NCBI RefSeq assembly: GCF_029245835.1
Contig: NZ_JAQWOO010000071.1
Span: 1-34,835, forward strand
DNA: 34,835 nt
Direction: 5' to 3'
Source: Algibacter sp.
GTDB taxonomy: Bacteria > Bacteroidota > Bacteroidia > Flavobacteriales > Flavobacteriaceae
A program made the translations under genes and the position numbers. The notes under the pieces were generated by a model. That model saw only the letters and a program-made list of their open reading frames with translations, was not told the origin of the DNA and ran no database searches. Positions 1 to 8,298 of the stretch are shown here, in pieces (position 1 is the stretch's first letter; every line of letters starts with the position of its first letter).

Positions 1-36
1 CAAAATAAATCTGTAATTTTAGAGTAACAAAACATA

Positions 37-100
37 GATAGGTTTTTAGATTAATAAATTGAATTTCAGTACTTTAATTTACTAAAAATCTATCTTTTTT
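37..100 (+). terminator. Possible terminator of an upstream gene outside the window
   Basis: Arms at 37-48 and 83-94 pair over 12 positions with one G-U pair and are followed by a T-run at 95-100. The 34-base loop is long, so this is weak. It could end a plus-strand gene lying before the window. I see no coding sequence in 1-262. Confidence 0.25.
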
Positions 101-194
101 ACTATTAAAACTTATCTAAATATTAATCGAACTCAGGTTAAAAAGTAAATGAAGTGTTGTGTTTTTAGAAGCCTTTTAATGACCAAATAGATTT

Positions 195-234
195 AAAAAA
201 AAGACCTGTTAGGTTTTTTAAATCTGACAGGTCT
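195..234 (-). terminator. Rho-independent terminator of the aminotransferase gene
   Basis: Perfect 8-bp arms agacctgt (202-209) and acaggtct (227-234) enclose a 17-base loop. On the minus strand the hairpin is followed by a U-run, seen as A residues at 195-202 on the plus strand. It lies about 30 bases past the stop of the minus-strand aminotransferase gene. Confidence 0.75.
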
Positions 235-262
235 GAATATATATTATTTAAGTTCGCGAGTT

Positions 263-1447
263 TTAACTAACAACTTCCTTAATACGCTTAATAGCTTCAA
301 TAATTTGTTCTTGAGAAGCAGCATAAGAAATTCTAATACAATCAGGATTTCCAAAAGCTTCACCAGTTACAGTGGCAACAAGCGCTTCTTCTAATAAATA
401 CAAGGAAAAATCAGTAGCATTATTTATGGTTTTACCACGTAATGTTTTTCCAAAGTAATGCGAAACATCTGGAAATATATAAAATGCACCATCAGGGGTA
501 TTAGATTTAAAACCTTCAATATCACTAACTAATTTAAGTATTAAATCACGACGCTCTTTAAATTCGTCAATCATGTATTGAACTCGAGAAGGTGATTCAT
601 TTAAAGCTGTTATTACAGCACGTTGAGCAATACAATTAGCACCACTAGTCATTTGCCCTTGCATTTTGTTACAAGCTCTAGCAATTTTTTCTGGAGCACC
701 AATATATCCAATACGCCATCCCGTCATTGCAAATGCTTTTGAAACGCCGTTAACTGTAATACTGTTGTTGTACATGTCGTCAAATTCAGCGATACTTGAA
801 TGACCTTCGCCATAATTTATATGCTCGTAGATTTCATCTGAAACCACATAGATATTTGGGTGCTTCACCAATACATCAGCCAATCCTCTTAATTCAGATT
901 TACTGTAAACAGAACCACTTGGGTTACATGGCGAGCTAAACCAAATCATTTTTGTGTTTGGTGTTATAGCTGCTTCAAGTTGACTAGGAGTCATTTTAAA
1001 ATCTGTATCAATAGATGTTTTAACCTCTACAGGAACACCATCATATAATTTTACAATATCAGAATAGCTTACCCAGTAAGGGCATGGTAAAATAACTTCG
1101 TCACCTTTATTAAGCATAACACCAGCAATATTAGCTAAAGATTGTTTTGCACCAGTAGACACAACAATTTGTGACGGATTATAGGTTAAATTATTATCGC
1201 GTTTAAATTTGGTAATTATAGCATCTTTTAATTCACCATAACCATCAACAGGGGTATACGAGTTATAATTGTCATTAACGGCCTGAATAGCGGCATCTTT
1301 AATGAAATCAGGTGTGTTAAAATCAGGTTCTCCTAAACTTAAGCCAATAATGTCTTTTCCTTCGCTTCTAAGTTCTCTTGCTTTTGCTGCCATTGCTAAA
1401 GTAGCAGACGTAGACATGTTTAAAATTCTATCAGATAGTAATTGCAT
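263..1447 (-). CDS. aspC: Pyridoxal phosphate-dependent aminotransferase, aspartate type (class I)
   Basis: A 394-residue fold-type I aminotransferase that should transfer the amino group between aspartate (or a related amino acid) and 2-oxoglutarate in the cytoplasm. The hallmarks are intact: NPSG at 175-178, the cofactor-binding D204 within SDEIY, the Schiff-base lysine K237 in the VSKAFAMTGWRIGY stretch, and the substrate-carboxylate arginine R372 near the C-terminus. The N-terminus (LSDRILNMSTSATLAMAAKA) is typical of the AspC-Ib subgroup, which supports the ATG start. The gene lies 35 bases downstream of the desaturase on the same strand, so co-transcription is plausible, and a terminator follows it. 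The exact substrate (aspartate versus a broader range) cannot be decided from sequence. Confidence 0.93.
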   Translation of the reverse strand: MQLLSDRILNMSTSATLAMAAKARELRSEGKDIIGLSLGEPDFNTPDFIKDAAIQAVNDNYNSYTPVDGYGELKDAIITKFKRDNNLTYNPSQIVVSTGAKQSLANIAGVMLNKGDEVILPCPYWVSYSDIVKLYDGVPVEVKTSIDTDFKMTPSQLEAAITPNTKMIWFSSPCNPSGSVYSKSELRGLADVLVKHPNIYVVSDEIYEHINYGEGHSSIAEFDDMYNNSITVNGVSKAFAMTGWRIGYIGAPEKIARACNKMQGQMTSGANCIAQRAVITALNESPSRVQYMIDEFKERRDLILKLVSDIEGFKSNTPDGAFYIFPDVSHYFGKTLRGKTINNATDFSLYLLEEALVATVTGEAFGNPDCIRISYAASQEQIIEAIKRIKEVVS

Positions 1448-1482
1448 TTTAGTTTTTTTATTTTATCGGTAAGTGTGAATTT

Positions 1483-2577
1483 TTAGGCTAAACTAGGTTT
1501 TTGTCCTAGCGCTTTTAATTGATTGTAGTGTTCGGCAACAGCTTGCCAAAAAGTTTGGTATTCGTTGTATGGTAAGCTAAATTCTTGTGCCGTTTCTTTA
1601 ACTATTTTAGCTATTTTGCTATAATGGACATGACTAATATTAGCAAATAAATGATGTTCTACTTGCCTGTTTAATCCGCCAGTATAAAACTCTGCTAGCC
1701 AGCTTTTTGGTGAAAAATTTGATGTTGTAAATAATTGGTGAATAGCCCAAGTATTTTTCATGTTTCCTGCTTCGTCTGGTAACGGCATTTCTGTATTAGG
1801 CATAACGTGTGCTAATTGAAACACAACACTTAAGATAATTCCAGCGGTGTAATGCATAATAATAAACCCTATTAAAACTTCCCACCAAGAAAAACCTAAA
1901 GATATTGGTAAAATAACCCATAAAGAATAATATACAATTTTACCAATAATAAGTTTGGTCCATTGTGTAGCAGGGTGTGGTAATTTGCCATAAGCTAATT
2001 TTCTTTTAAGATATTTGTACGTTTGTATAAAATCAGTAGTAATGGCCCAATTTGCTGTTAATAAACCGTACAAAAAGAAAGCATAGTATTTTTGGTATTG
2101 ATGGAACTTAAACCATTTAGAGTGTTTAGAAAATCTAATGATTCTACCAGCATCAATATCTTCATCGTGTCCTTGAATGTTTGTGTAAGTGTGGTGTAAT
2201 ACATTGTGCTGTACTTTCCAATTATAATCGTTTCCAGCTAAGATATATATACTACTCCCCATTAATTTATTAACCCATTTTTTACTAGAAAAAGAGCCGT
2301 GGTTTGCATCATGCATAACATTCATGCCAACACCCGCCATACCAATTCCAACTATTACCATACCTAATATTTGTGTCCAAGCTGGTAAATCTATAGCTAA
2401 AATTAAAACAACAGGAACTATCAGTAAAGAGAACATTACAATAGCTTTAATATATAACTTCCAGTTTCCTGTACGTTTTAGATTGTTTTCTTTAAAATAG
2501 TCGTTAACACGTTTATTTAATGTTTTAAAAAACTTGGCAGAGTCTTTTCTCGAAAACGAAAGTGCTTGTTTAGTCAT
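1483..2577 (-). CDS. Membrane fatty acid desaturase (acyl-lipid/acyl-CoA type)
   Basis: A 364-residue integral-membrane di-iron desaturase that introduces double bonds into acyl chains. The three histidine boxes are HDANH (89-93), HNVLHH (124-129) and QVEHH (305-309). The Q in box 3 (QxxHH) is typical of the front-end (delta-5/delta-6-like) branch, but there is no fused cytochrome b5 domain, so electrons must come from a separate donor. Hydrophobic segments lie around residues 44-62, 68-88, 165-182 and 215-255. It is probably involved in adapting membrane fluidity. A minus-strand TAnnTTTG element lies about 50 bases upstream. Regiospecificity cannot be read from the sequence. Confidence 0.9.
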   Translation of the reverse strand: MTKQALSFSRKDSAKFFKTLNKRVNDYFKENNLKRTGNWKLYIKAIVMFSLLIVPVVLILAIDLPAWTQILGMVIVGIGMAGVGMNVMHDANHGSFSSKKWVNKLMGSSIYILAGNDYNWKVQHNVLHHTYTNIQGHDEDIDAGRIIRFSKHSKWFKFHQYQKYYAFFLYGLLTANWAITTDFIQTYKYLKRKLAYGKLPHPATQWTKLIIGKIVYYSLWVILPISLGFSWWEVLIGFIIMHYTAGIILSVVFQLAHVMPNTEMPLPDEAGNMKNTWAIHQLFTTSNFSPKSWLAEFYTGGLNRQVEHHLFANISHVHYSKIAKIVKETAQEFSLPYNEYQTFWQAVAEHYNQLKALGQKPSLA

Positions 2578-2629
2578 GCTTAATTATTTTAATATGATAA
2601 ATAATAAAAATTGTTTGTCATATCTCTGG

Positions 2630-2637
2630 CAAAGATA
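2630..2637 (-). promoter_or_regulatory. Putative -7 element (TATCTTTG) of the desaturase promoter
   Basis: The minus-strand octamer TATCTTTG matches the Bacteroidota sigma-A -7 consensus TAnnTTTG and lies 53 bases before the desaturase ATG. I found no -33 TTTG at the right distance, so this rests on the -7 element and its position. Confidence 0.45.
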
Positions 2638-2667
2638 AGTATAAACCAATTGAAGTAATAACGTTTT

Positions 2668-2702
2668 TTTGTAAAAATATGTATGTAAAAAGCATATTTT
2701 TG
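2668..2702 (+). promoter_or_regulatory. Putative rsmG promoter (TTTG, 23 nt, TATTTTTG)
   Basis: TTTG at 2668-2671 and TATTTTTG at 2695-2702 match the Bacteroidota -33 and -7 consensus with 23 bases between them. The -7 box lies 17 bases before the rsmG ATG. It is the best two-part match in the window and is divergent from the desaturase promoter. Confidence 0.55.
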
Positions 2703-2719
2703 TTCAAAATTTAACACAA

Positions 2720-3349
2720 ATGAAGCTAATTTTAAAGTACTTTCCTGACCTTACGGAAGACCAAATACAAAAATTTGAGAAGCTTGAATCCCTTTATCAA
2801 GATTGGAATTTGAAGATTAATGTCGTGTCTAGAAAAGATATTGATGAGTTGTATTTGCGCCATGTTTTGCATGCTTTAGGAATAGCAAAGGTTATAAGCT
2901 TTAAATCGGGTAGTAAGATTTTAGATGTTGGAACAGGAGGAGGGTTTCCAGGAATCCCTTTAGCAATTTTATTTCCAGAATGTTCATTTCATTTGGTTGA
3001 TAGTATAGCTAAAAAAATAAAGGTAGTTGATGAGGTTGCTGCTGGTTTAGGTTTAACTAATGTTAAAACTACACATGGTAGAGTCGAAGATGTTAAGGGT
3101 CAGTATGATTTTATTGTTAGTAGAGCAGTGGCTGCAATGCCAACTTTTGTACATTGGGTAAAAGGCAAAATAACCAAAGAGCAAAAGCATGAACTTAAAA
3201 ACGGTATTTTGTATTTAAAAGGCGGGGATCTATCAGAAGAACTTCAAGGTTATAAAACCATAACCATTTATAGTTTAAGTGATTATTTTCAAGAAGACTT
3301 TTATGAAACTAAAAAGTTGGTGCATCTTCCAATGAAATTTAAAGGGTAG
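2720..3349 (+). CDS. rsmG: 16S rRNA (guanine-527-N7)-methyltransferase RsmG
   Basis: A 209-residue SAM-dependent methyltransferase that modifies G527 of 16S rRNA in the 530 loop; loss in other bacteria gives low-level streptomycin resistance. The family signatures are NVVSRKD (34-40), RHVLHALG (47-54), the SAM-binding loop LDVGTGGGFPGIPLA (68-82), VDS (93-95) and VSRAVA (133-138). Length is normal. It is divergent from the desaturase and has its own promoter-like element. Its TAG is immediately followed by the stop codon of the convergent TPR gene, so no terminator fits between them. Confidence 0.95.
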   Translation: MKLILKYFPDLTEDQIQKFEKLESLYQDWNLKINVVSRKDIDELYLRHVLHALGIAKVISFKSGSKILDVGTGGGFPGIPLAILFPECSFHLVDSIAKKIKVVDEVAAGLGLTNVKTTHGRVEDVKGQYDFIVSRAVAAMPTFVHWVKGKITKEQKHELKNGILYLKGGDLSEELQGYKTITIYSLSDYFQEDFYETKKLVHLPMKFKG

Positions 3350-4309
3350 TTATTCTAATTTTGCTAATGCAGTTATCGCATTATTAAAATAGAAATATTG
3401 ATTATTAAACCAATACGTATTATTGTATTGTTGAATTGATGATACTTTGCTGTTAGGAATAATTATAGAATTGGCACGGTTAAAATTTGTTTTGGCATTA
3501 GCTGTATCTTCAATTTTAAGTTGCGCCATAGCAAGCCCTAAATAAGCATCAAAATCCATAGCATCAAATTTTATAGCTTCAGAAAAATCAGAAATAGCAT
3601 CATTAAATTTACCTAAAAGTAAATTGGAAGAGCCTCTGTAAAAATAAGCAAAGGCATTATTTCTATTAAGTCTTAACGATCTTGTTAAATCTTCATTAGC
3701 TTCTTTATAGTAATTAATATCCATAAAAAAAACACCCCGATTGTAGTAATTATTGGCATTTGGTTCAATAAAAATAGCTGTAGAATAATCTTCTAGGGCG
3801 TTCGTGTATTTCTCAATGGCCTTATATGCAGAAGCTCTTAGTATATAAGTGTTTGGGTTATTTGGGACTTGTTTAATGACCTCTGTAAAATTTTTAATGG
3901 CACTCTCATATTCCTTCAAATCAAATTGTACACAAGCTAAACTATAAAGGGCATCAATAAAATTTTCGTCAAGCATAAGTGCTTTAGCATAGTCTTCTTT
4001 TGCACCAATAAAATCATTTAAACTATATCTTGAATTACCTCGGTTAAAGTAGGTGTCTGCATCAGGTTCATCAACAATAATTTTTGAGTAATCTACAATA
4101 GCTCCACGATAATCGCCCAAATCATTTTTAGTAATAGCTCTATAAAAATAAGCGTCTAGGTTTTTAGGCTCCTGATCAATAACTTGATTTAGAAGTTTTA
4201 TTTTTTCATTTAGGTCTTCAGTCCTAAGTGCTTTTCTGTATACTTTTTTTACCTGCCCAAAACTTATTAGTGGCAATATGATGAGTAATAGAATAATTCT
4301 TTTTTTCAT
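3350..4309 (-). CDS. Exported tetratricopeptide-repeat protein
   Basis: A 319-residue protein with a signal peptide (MKKRIILLLIILPLISFGQ; SFGQ is a typical flavobacterial cleavage context). About seven TPR units of 34 residues follow, from about residue 52 to 290, with the usual G/A and Y/F positions (for example AYFYRGSSNLLLGKFNDAI). It is probably a periplasmic or surface protein-interaction scaffold. No catalytic domain is visible. The gene stands alone and is convergent with rsmG at zero spacing. Function unknown. Confidence 0.85.
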   Translation of the reverse strand: MKKRIILLLIILPLISFGQVKKVYRKALRTEDLNEKIKLLNQVIDQEPKNLDAYFYRAITKNDLGDYRGAIVDYSKIIVDEPDADTYFNRGNSRYSLNDFIGAKEDYAKALMLDENFIDALYSLACVQFDLKEYESAIKNFTEVIKQVPNNPNTYILRASAYKAIEKYTNALEDYSTAIFIEPNANNYYNRGVFFMDINYYKEANEDLTRSLRLNRNNAFAYFYRGSSNLLLGKFNDAISDFSEAIKFDAMDFDAYLGLAMAQLKIEDTANAKTNFNRANSIIIPNSKVSSIQQYNNTYWFNNQYFYFNNAITALAKLE

Positions 4310-4388
4310 AGTTATAGTGCAACAAATAATATGCCGTTTTATAAAACCTTAAAGTTAGTGTAATTTTTTAATATCTATAATTTTTTAA

Positions 4389-4655
4389 AATAGTACTCTT
4401 ATCATAAAAAAATATTCAAATGGGGTGCTTACTAGGGTTTGGAAATCATTTTATGAAAACGGGAATATAAATCAAACAGGTTACCATCAAAAATGGAAAA
4501 TGCTTGGTGAAATAAAATCGTATTATGAGAATGGTGAAATTTTTAAAGTTGAAAGCTTGAGTTAAGGCTTAATGCATGGTGAATGCAAATATTATAGGGA
4601 AGCAGGGAAATGTGCAAAATCTGTTCATTTTGTTAATGGAAAAGAAATAGATTAA
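4389..4655 (+). pseudogene. Decayed MORN-repeat (YwqK-like) protein gene
   Basis: Plus-strand translation of this otherwise empty stretch gives MORN/YwqK-type repeats: WKSFYENGNINQTGYH (4440-4487), GEIKSYYENGEIFKVESL (4506-4559), then after an in-frame TAA (4563-4565) HGECKYYREAGK and HFVNGKEID, ending at TAA 4653-4655. The spacing of W/Y-YENG and G-HG motifs is that of 'toxin-antitoxin system YwqK family antitoxin' proteins. No ATG is present before the first repeat; the frame opens after a TAA at 4386-4388. The 5' part is therefore lost and there is an internal stop. A well-formed terminator follows at 4719-4752. Probably a dead remnant of a longer gene. Confidence 0.6.
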
Positions 4656-4718
4656 AATTAAAATGTCAAGGCTTAAATAAATTATACAGATTATTTTAGA
4701 TTAAAATATGTAGATTAA

Positions 4719-4752
4719 AGCTGAACTATGTTAAGATAGTTCAGCTTTTTTT
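4719..4752 (+). terminator. Strong Rho-independent terminator behind the MORN pseudogene
   Basis: Perfect 11-bp arms agctgaactat (4719-4729) and atagttcagct (4736-4746) enclose a 6-base loop, with a T-run at 4746-4752. The orientation is plus-strand, matching the decayed gene upstream rather than the minus-strand hydrolase. Confidence 0.8.
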
Positions 4753-4803
4753 GATCTAACAAATTCCTTTAAATACTTATATTAAGCAAGTATGCATTAT
4801 ATC

Positions 4804-6399
4804 TTATTTCACCACTAACTTTGTTTTTAATAAAGATGTGTTTTTAGTTTTTACATCCAGGATATACATTCCAGAAGATAAACTTAAAGGAATAGTGGTT
4901 TGCTCTTGAAGCATTTCAAGCTTTTGAAAAACTAATTTTCCAGTCATATCTAAAATAGAAATTCGAGCTTGTGATTCAGACGATTTATTCAACAAAACAA
5001 GTGAGTTACTAATAGGATTTAAAATGAGTTTAATCCTTTGTTCCGCTAAGAACTCAGTACTACTTAAGTTTTCTTCTCTTATTTCAGATAAAAGAAAAGC
5101 CACGTTACCATTGTTAACATCAACATGTCCTTCATTTACATCAGGAATATATGTATTTGCAAAAGGGGTAGTGTTATCAGGTAATGTGTACCAATTGTTA
5201 GTTGAGGACATTGCTAAACCGCTAACAGTGGGGATAAAACAATAGGCTGTTTCATTTAAATTAGCAACAAATTCATTTAGTGTAGGGTCACTACTACCGT
5301 CGCTAAGTGAATTTAAATCTGTTGTTCCGCCTGGTGCGCTATCTACACCATCTGTAAAAGACGGAGATTCAGCACCTGCACTAAAAAGACCAGTAACATT
5401 GGTAACCGTATTAGATACTGATGCAGCTGGGGCAAAGTTAAGATTTATAGGAATTGATAAAGGTGGTATTGTAAATATATGGTTAATGATATTGGCTCCT
5501 GGAGTCCCAGAAGTAGCTCCTGAACCACTACCATTAATTATATCGACATTACGAATTGTTTGAGGAAGCCCCATGGTGTTTAATTCTCCTTGGAATGCGT
5601 CTCTAAAATTTGGTGCTCCTTTTGGGAGATTAGAGCCAGTTTGTGTTATACCATCACCTGTTAAATCGACATGAGCTAGATAATGATCAACCAACATTTG
5701 CTTTGCAGCAGCGCTATTTAAATCGTTTAATCCTGGCTGTAAAGCAGTTTGAGGTAGAAAAGAGTTATTTACAAAATAATTAAACAAATACTGTATGCTA
5801 ATAGGGATATTGGCACCAAGATGTGGTGAATCAAAAGAAATGTATAATCTCGTTTCATGAGTGATGTTATTTTGTTCCATATACCGTAATGCATAACGAG
5901 CAATAAGGCCACCCATGCTTGCTCCTACAACAACATTCTCATCTGTTGTAGTGGTCATTCCATTTATTAATTCTAACAATGCAATTACCGAATAAGCATT
6001 TCGCTGTATAAAATCGGCTCCTCCATCAATTTGAGTTGTACCATCCGTAGAACTTGTGTAAGATGGGAAATTAACCAAAATCAAATCGTAACCGTCATCC
6101 CTAATTTCTGTAACAAGATTTTCTGTTGTAGGCGCATTGTTAAATGAATTGAATAGAGAAGTAATACCTCTCGAGTCTCCGGGGTCAAAACCGTCCAAAA
6201 TAAAAATGGGTTTGTCTAAAACGCCATTAATATTATCATAATAGATTTTATATTCTGCTGTGCCAGCATGAGCCATGGCCTCACCAAAGCCTTGGTAAGT
6301 AAGTGTCGAATTTATTGTAAGTACAGAACTTTCAAAACCAGCTTGCGCATAAGCGATAATTGGAAAAAATAGCAATCCTAAAATGTAATTTTTTATCAT
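4804..6399 (-). CDS. Secreted alpha/beta-hydrolase with type IX sorting domain
   Basis: A 531-residue exported protein. The signal peptide is MIKNYILGLLFFPIIAYAQ. An alpha/beta-hydrolase domain follows with nucleophile elbow GASMGG (Ser about 161) and a following SPHLGANIP motif as in lipases and esterases. The C-terminal ~75 residues form a type A T9SS sorting domain (LDMTGKLVF, SSGMYILDVKT, TKLVVK end). It should be secreted and surface-attached and may hydrolyse lipids or esters; the substrate is unknown. The frame extends to a TTG at 6444, but that codon lies inside the pruA terminator hairpin and would bury the signal peptide, so I chose the ATG at 6399. Confidence 0.82.
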   Translation of the reverse strand: MIKNYILGLLFFPIIAYAQAGFESSVLTINSTLTYQGFGEAMAHAGTAEYKIYYDNINGVLDKPIFILDGFDPGDSRGITSLFNSFNNAPTTENLVTEIRDDGYDLILVNFPSYTSSTDGTTQIDGGADFIQRNAYSVIALLELINGMTTTTDENVVVGASMGGLIARYALRYMEQNNITHETRLYISFDSPHLGANIPISIQYLFNYFVNNSFLPQTALQPGLNDLNSAAAKQMLVDHYLAHVDLTGDGITQTGSNLPKGAPNFRDAFQGELNTMGLPQTIRNVDIINGSGSGATSGTPGANIINHIFTIPPLSIPINLNFAPAASVSNTVTNVTGLFSAGAESPSFTDGVDSAPGGTTDLNSLSDGSSDPTLNEFVANLNETAYCFIPTVSGLAMSSTNNWYTLPDNTTPFANTYIPDVNEGHVDVNNGNVAFLLSEIREENLSSTEFLAEQRIKLILNPISNSLVLLNKSSESQARISILDMTGKLVFQKLEMLQEQTTIPLSLSSGMYILDVKTKNTSLLKTKLVVK

Positions 6400-6428
6400 A
6401 TTTTTTTTATTTAAAAAATTAATATATG

Positions 6429-6476
6429 AAAAAAAGTCCTTCAAATAAAATTAATTCGAAGGACCGCTTTTTTTTT
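6429..6476. terminator. Bidirectional terminator after pruA
   Basis: Arms gtccttc (6436-6442) and gaaggac (6458-6464) are flanked by A residues at 6429-6435, which give a U-run on the minus strand. A T-run at 6468-6476 serves the plus strand. In position it ends the minus-strand pruA transcript, which separates pruA from the hydrolase gene. Confidence 0.7.
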
Positions 6477-6518
6477 AGTTGTTTTACACTTAGTCGCTTT
6501 ATAAATAGTTTAGGAGGC

Positions 6519-8147
6519 TTACTTCTCCAAAAACGGATACCTATAATCTTTAGGTGTTACAAATGTTTCTTTTATCATTCTAGGCGACACCCAACGTAAT
6601 AAGTTTTGAGCACTACCTGCCTTATCATTAGTTCCTGATGCTCTAGCACCACCAAATGGTTGTTGTCCTACAACAGCGCCAGTTGGTTTGTCATTAATAT
6701 AAAAGTTTCCAGCAGCGTTTTGTAAGGCTTCAGTGGCTTGTGTTATGGCGTATCTATCCTTAGAAATAATAGCACCTGTTAAAGCATATTCGCTCGTTTC
6801 ATCAACAAGTTTTAAAGTTTCCGCATAAGCCTCATCTTCATATACATAAATAGTAATTACTGGCCCAAAAAGCTCTGTACACATGGTGGTGTATTTTGGA
6901 TCTTTAGCAACTATAACCGTAGGCTCTATGAAATAACCTTTACTCTTATCATAATTCCCGCCAACTATTATATCTGCATCAGCATCAGCTTTAGCACCAT
7001 CAATATACTTTGCAAGTTTATCAAAAGAGCCTTCATGTATTACAGCAGTAATGAAATTACTCATATCTTCTGGAGATCCCATTTTAAAGGATTTCACATC
7101 TTCAATAACATATTTTTTAACATCTGCCCAAAGACTTTTTGGAATATAAGTTCTTGAAGCGGCACTACATTTTTGTCCTTGGAATTCAAAAGCACCACGA
7201 ACAATAGCTGTAGCAACTTGTTTAGCATCAGCTGATTTGTGAGCTACAATAAAATCTTTTCCACCTGTTTCGCCAACAATTCTTGGGTAGGTTTTATAAT
7301 TATGGATGTTGTTTCCTATTTGTTTCCAAAGTTCTTTGAATATAAATGTAGAACCCGTAAAGTGTAATCCTGAAAAATTTGGACTTGCCATCACCGTATT
7401 CGTAATCATCACAGGGTCTCCAAAAACAACGTTTATTACGCCCGGAGGCACACCAGCTTCTTCAAACACATCCATAATCACTTTAGCAGAATACACTTGG
7501 CTATCACTAGGTTTCCAAACCACAACATTCCCCATTAACGCCATACATGCAGGTAAATTTCCAGCAATAGCAGTAAAGTTAAATGGTGTTACTGCATAGG
7601 TAAAGCCTTCTAACGGTCGGTACTCAATACGGTTCCAAGCATCACTCGTGCTTTCTGGCTGTTCCATGTAAATGTCTGTCATAAATTGAACATTAAAACG
7701 CAAGAAATCTATAAACTCACAAGCCGCATCAATTTCTGCTTGATGAATGGTTTTAGATTGCGCAATCATGGTAGCAGCATTAATCTTTGCTCTATATGGG
7801 CCAGCAATTAATTCGGCAGCTTTTAAGAAGATACCCGCACGTTGTTCCCATGGTATTTGAGACCAAGTTTTTCTTGCTTCTAAAGCTGTAAAAATAGCAT
7901 CGTTAATATGCTTTTGCTCAGCTACATGATAGGTTCCAACTATGTGTTGGTGGTCATGTGGTGGGGACATGGTTCTGGTATTCCCAGTTTTTACATCTTC
8001 ACCATTTATATATAAAGGCACATCGATTTTGTTGTTAAACATCTTCTTGTAAGTCTTAAGTACAGCATCCCGTTCTGGTGATCCTGTAGTGTAAGATTTT
8101 ACGGGTTCATTAACTGCAATTGGTACATTAAAAAAGCCTTTTCCCAT
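6519..8147 (-). CDS. pruA: L-glutamate gamma-semialdehyde (1-pyrroline-5-carboxylate) dehydrogenase
   Basis: A 542-residue NAD-dependent aldehyde dehydrogenase that oxidises glutamate semialdehyde to glutamate, the second step of proline breakdown. It is the monofunctional form, of the length usual in Bacteroidota and eukaryotes. Visible residues are the oxyanion-hole Asn in TPFNF (N190), the general base in VGETGGK (E293) and the catalytic nucleophile in GQKCSAASR (C327). The N-terminus (MGKGFFNVPIAVNEPVKSY) is characteristic of the family and fixes the start. There is no proline dehydrogenase in the window. A TAAATTTG promoter element lies about 40 bases upstream and a terminator follows. 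Confidence 0.96.
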   Translation of the reverse strand: MGKGFFNVPIAVNEPVKSYTTGSPERDAVLKTYKKMFNNKIDVPLYINGEDVKTGNTRTMSPPHDHQHIVGTYHVAEQKHINDAIFTALEARKTWSQIPWEQRAGIFLKAAELIAGPYRAKINAATMIAQSKTIHQAEIDAACEFIDFLRFNVQFMTDIYMEQPESTSDAWNRIEYRPLEGFTYAVTPFNFTAIAGNLPACMALMGNVVVWKPSDSQVYSAKVIMDVFEEAGVPPGVINVVFGDPVMITNTVMASPNFSGLHFTGSTFIFKELWKQIGNNIHNYKTYPRIVGETGGKDFIVAHKSADAKQVATAIVRGAFEFQGQKCSAASRTYIPKSLWADVKKYVIEDVKSFKMGSPEDMSNFITAVIHEGSFDKLAKYIDGAKADADADIIVGGNYDKSKGYFIEPTVIVAKDPKYTTMCTELFGPVITIYVYEDEAYAETLKLVDETSEYALTGAIISKDRYAITQATEALQNAAGNFYINDKPTGAVVGQQPFGGARASGTNDKAGSAQNLLRWVSPRMIKETFVTPKDYRYPFLEK

Positions 8148-8189
8148 GATTTTCGATTTTTCGTTATTGAATTTTCAGTAAATGTCCCG

Positions 8190-8197
8190 CAAATTTA
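8190..8197 (-). promoter_or_regulatory. Putative -7 element (TAAATTTG) of the pruA promoter
   Basis: A minus-strand TAAATTTG, a perfect TAnnTTTG match, lies 42 bases before the pruA ATG. No clear -33 TTTG is seen. Confidence 0.45.
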
Positions 8198-8298
8198 CGA
8201 ATTATTAAATTATTATTTGAGATAAGAGGTTCTTAAAAGTGCGTTAAATTTTATTTATTTTTTGTAAGTTGCCTAAGTGTTTTAAGACTACAAGTTTT

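Noticed and set aside
3350-4309. Internal TPR periodicity as a DNA tandem repeat
   Set aside because: The repeats are diverged at DNA level and are explained by protein TPR units.
7306-7599. 97-codon frame opposite pruA, and similar frames opposite rsmG-, nqr- and map-region genes
   Set aside because: They lie antisense or out of frame to well-identified genes and have no coding features of their own.
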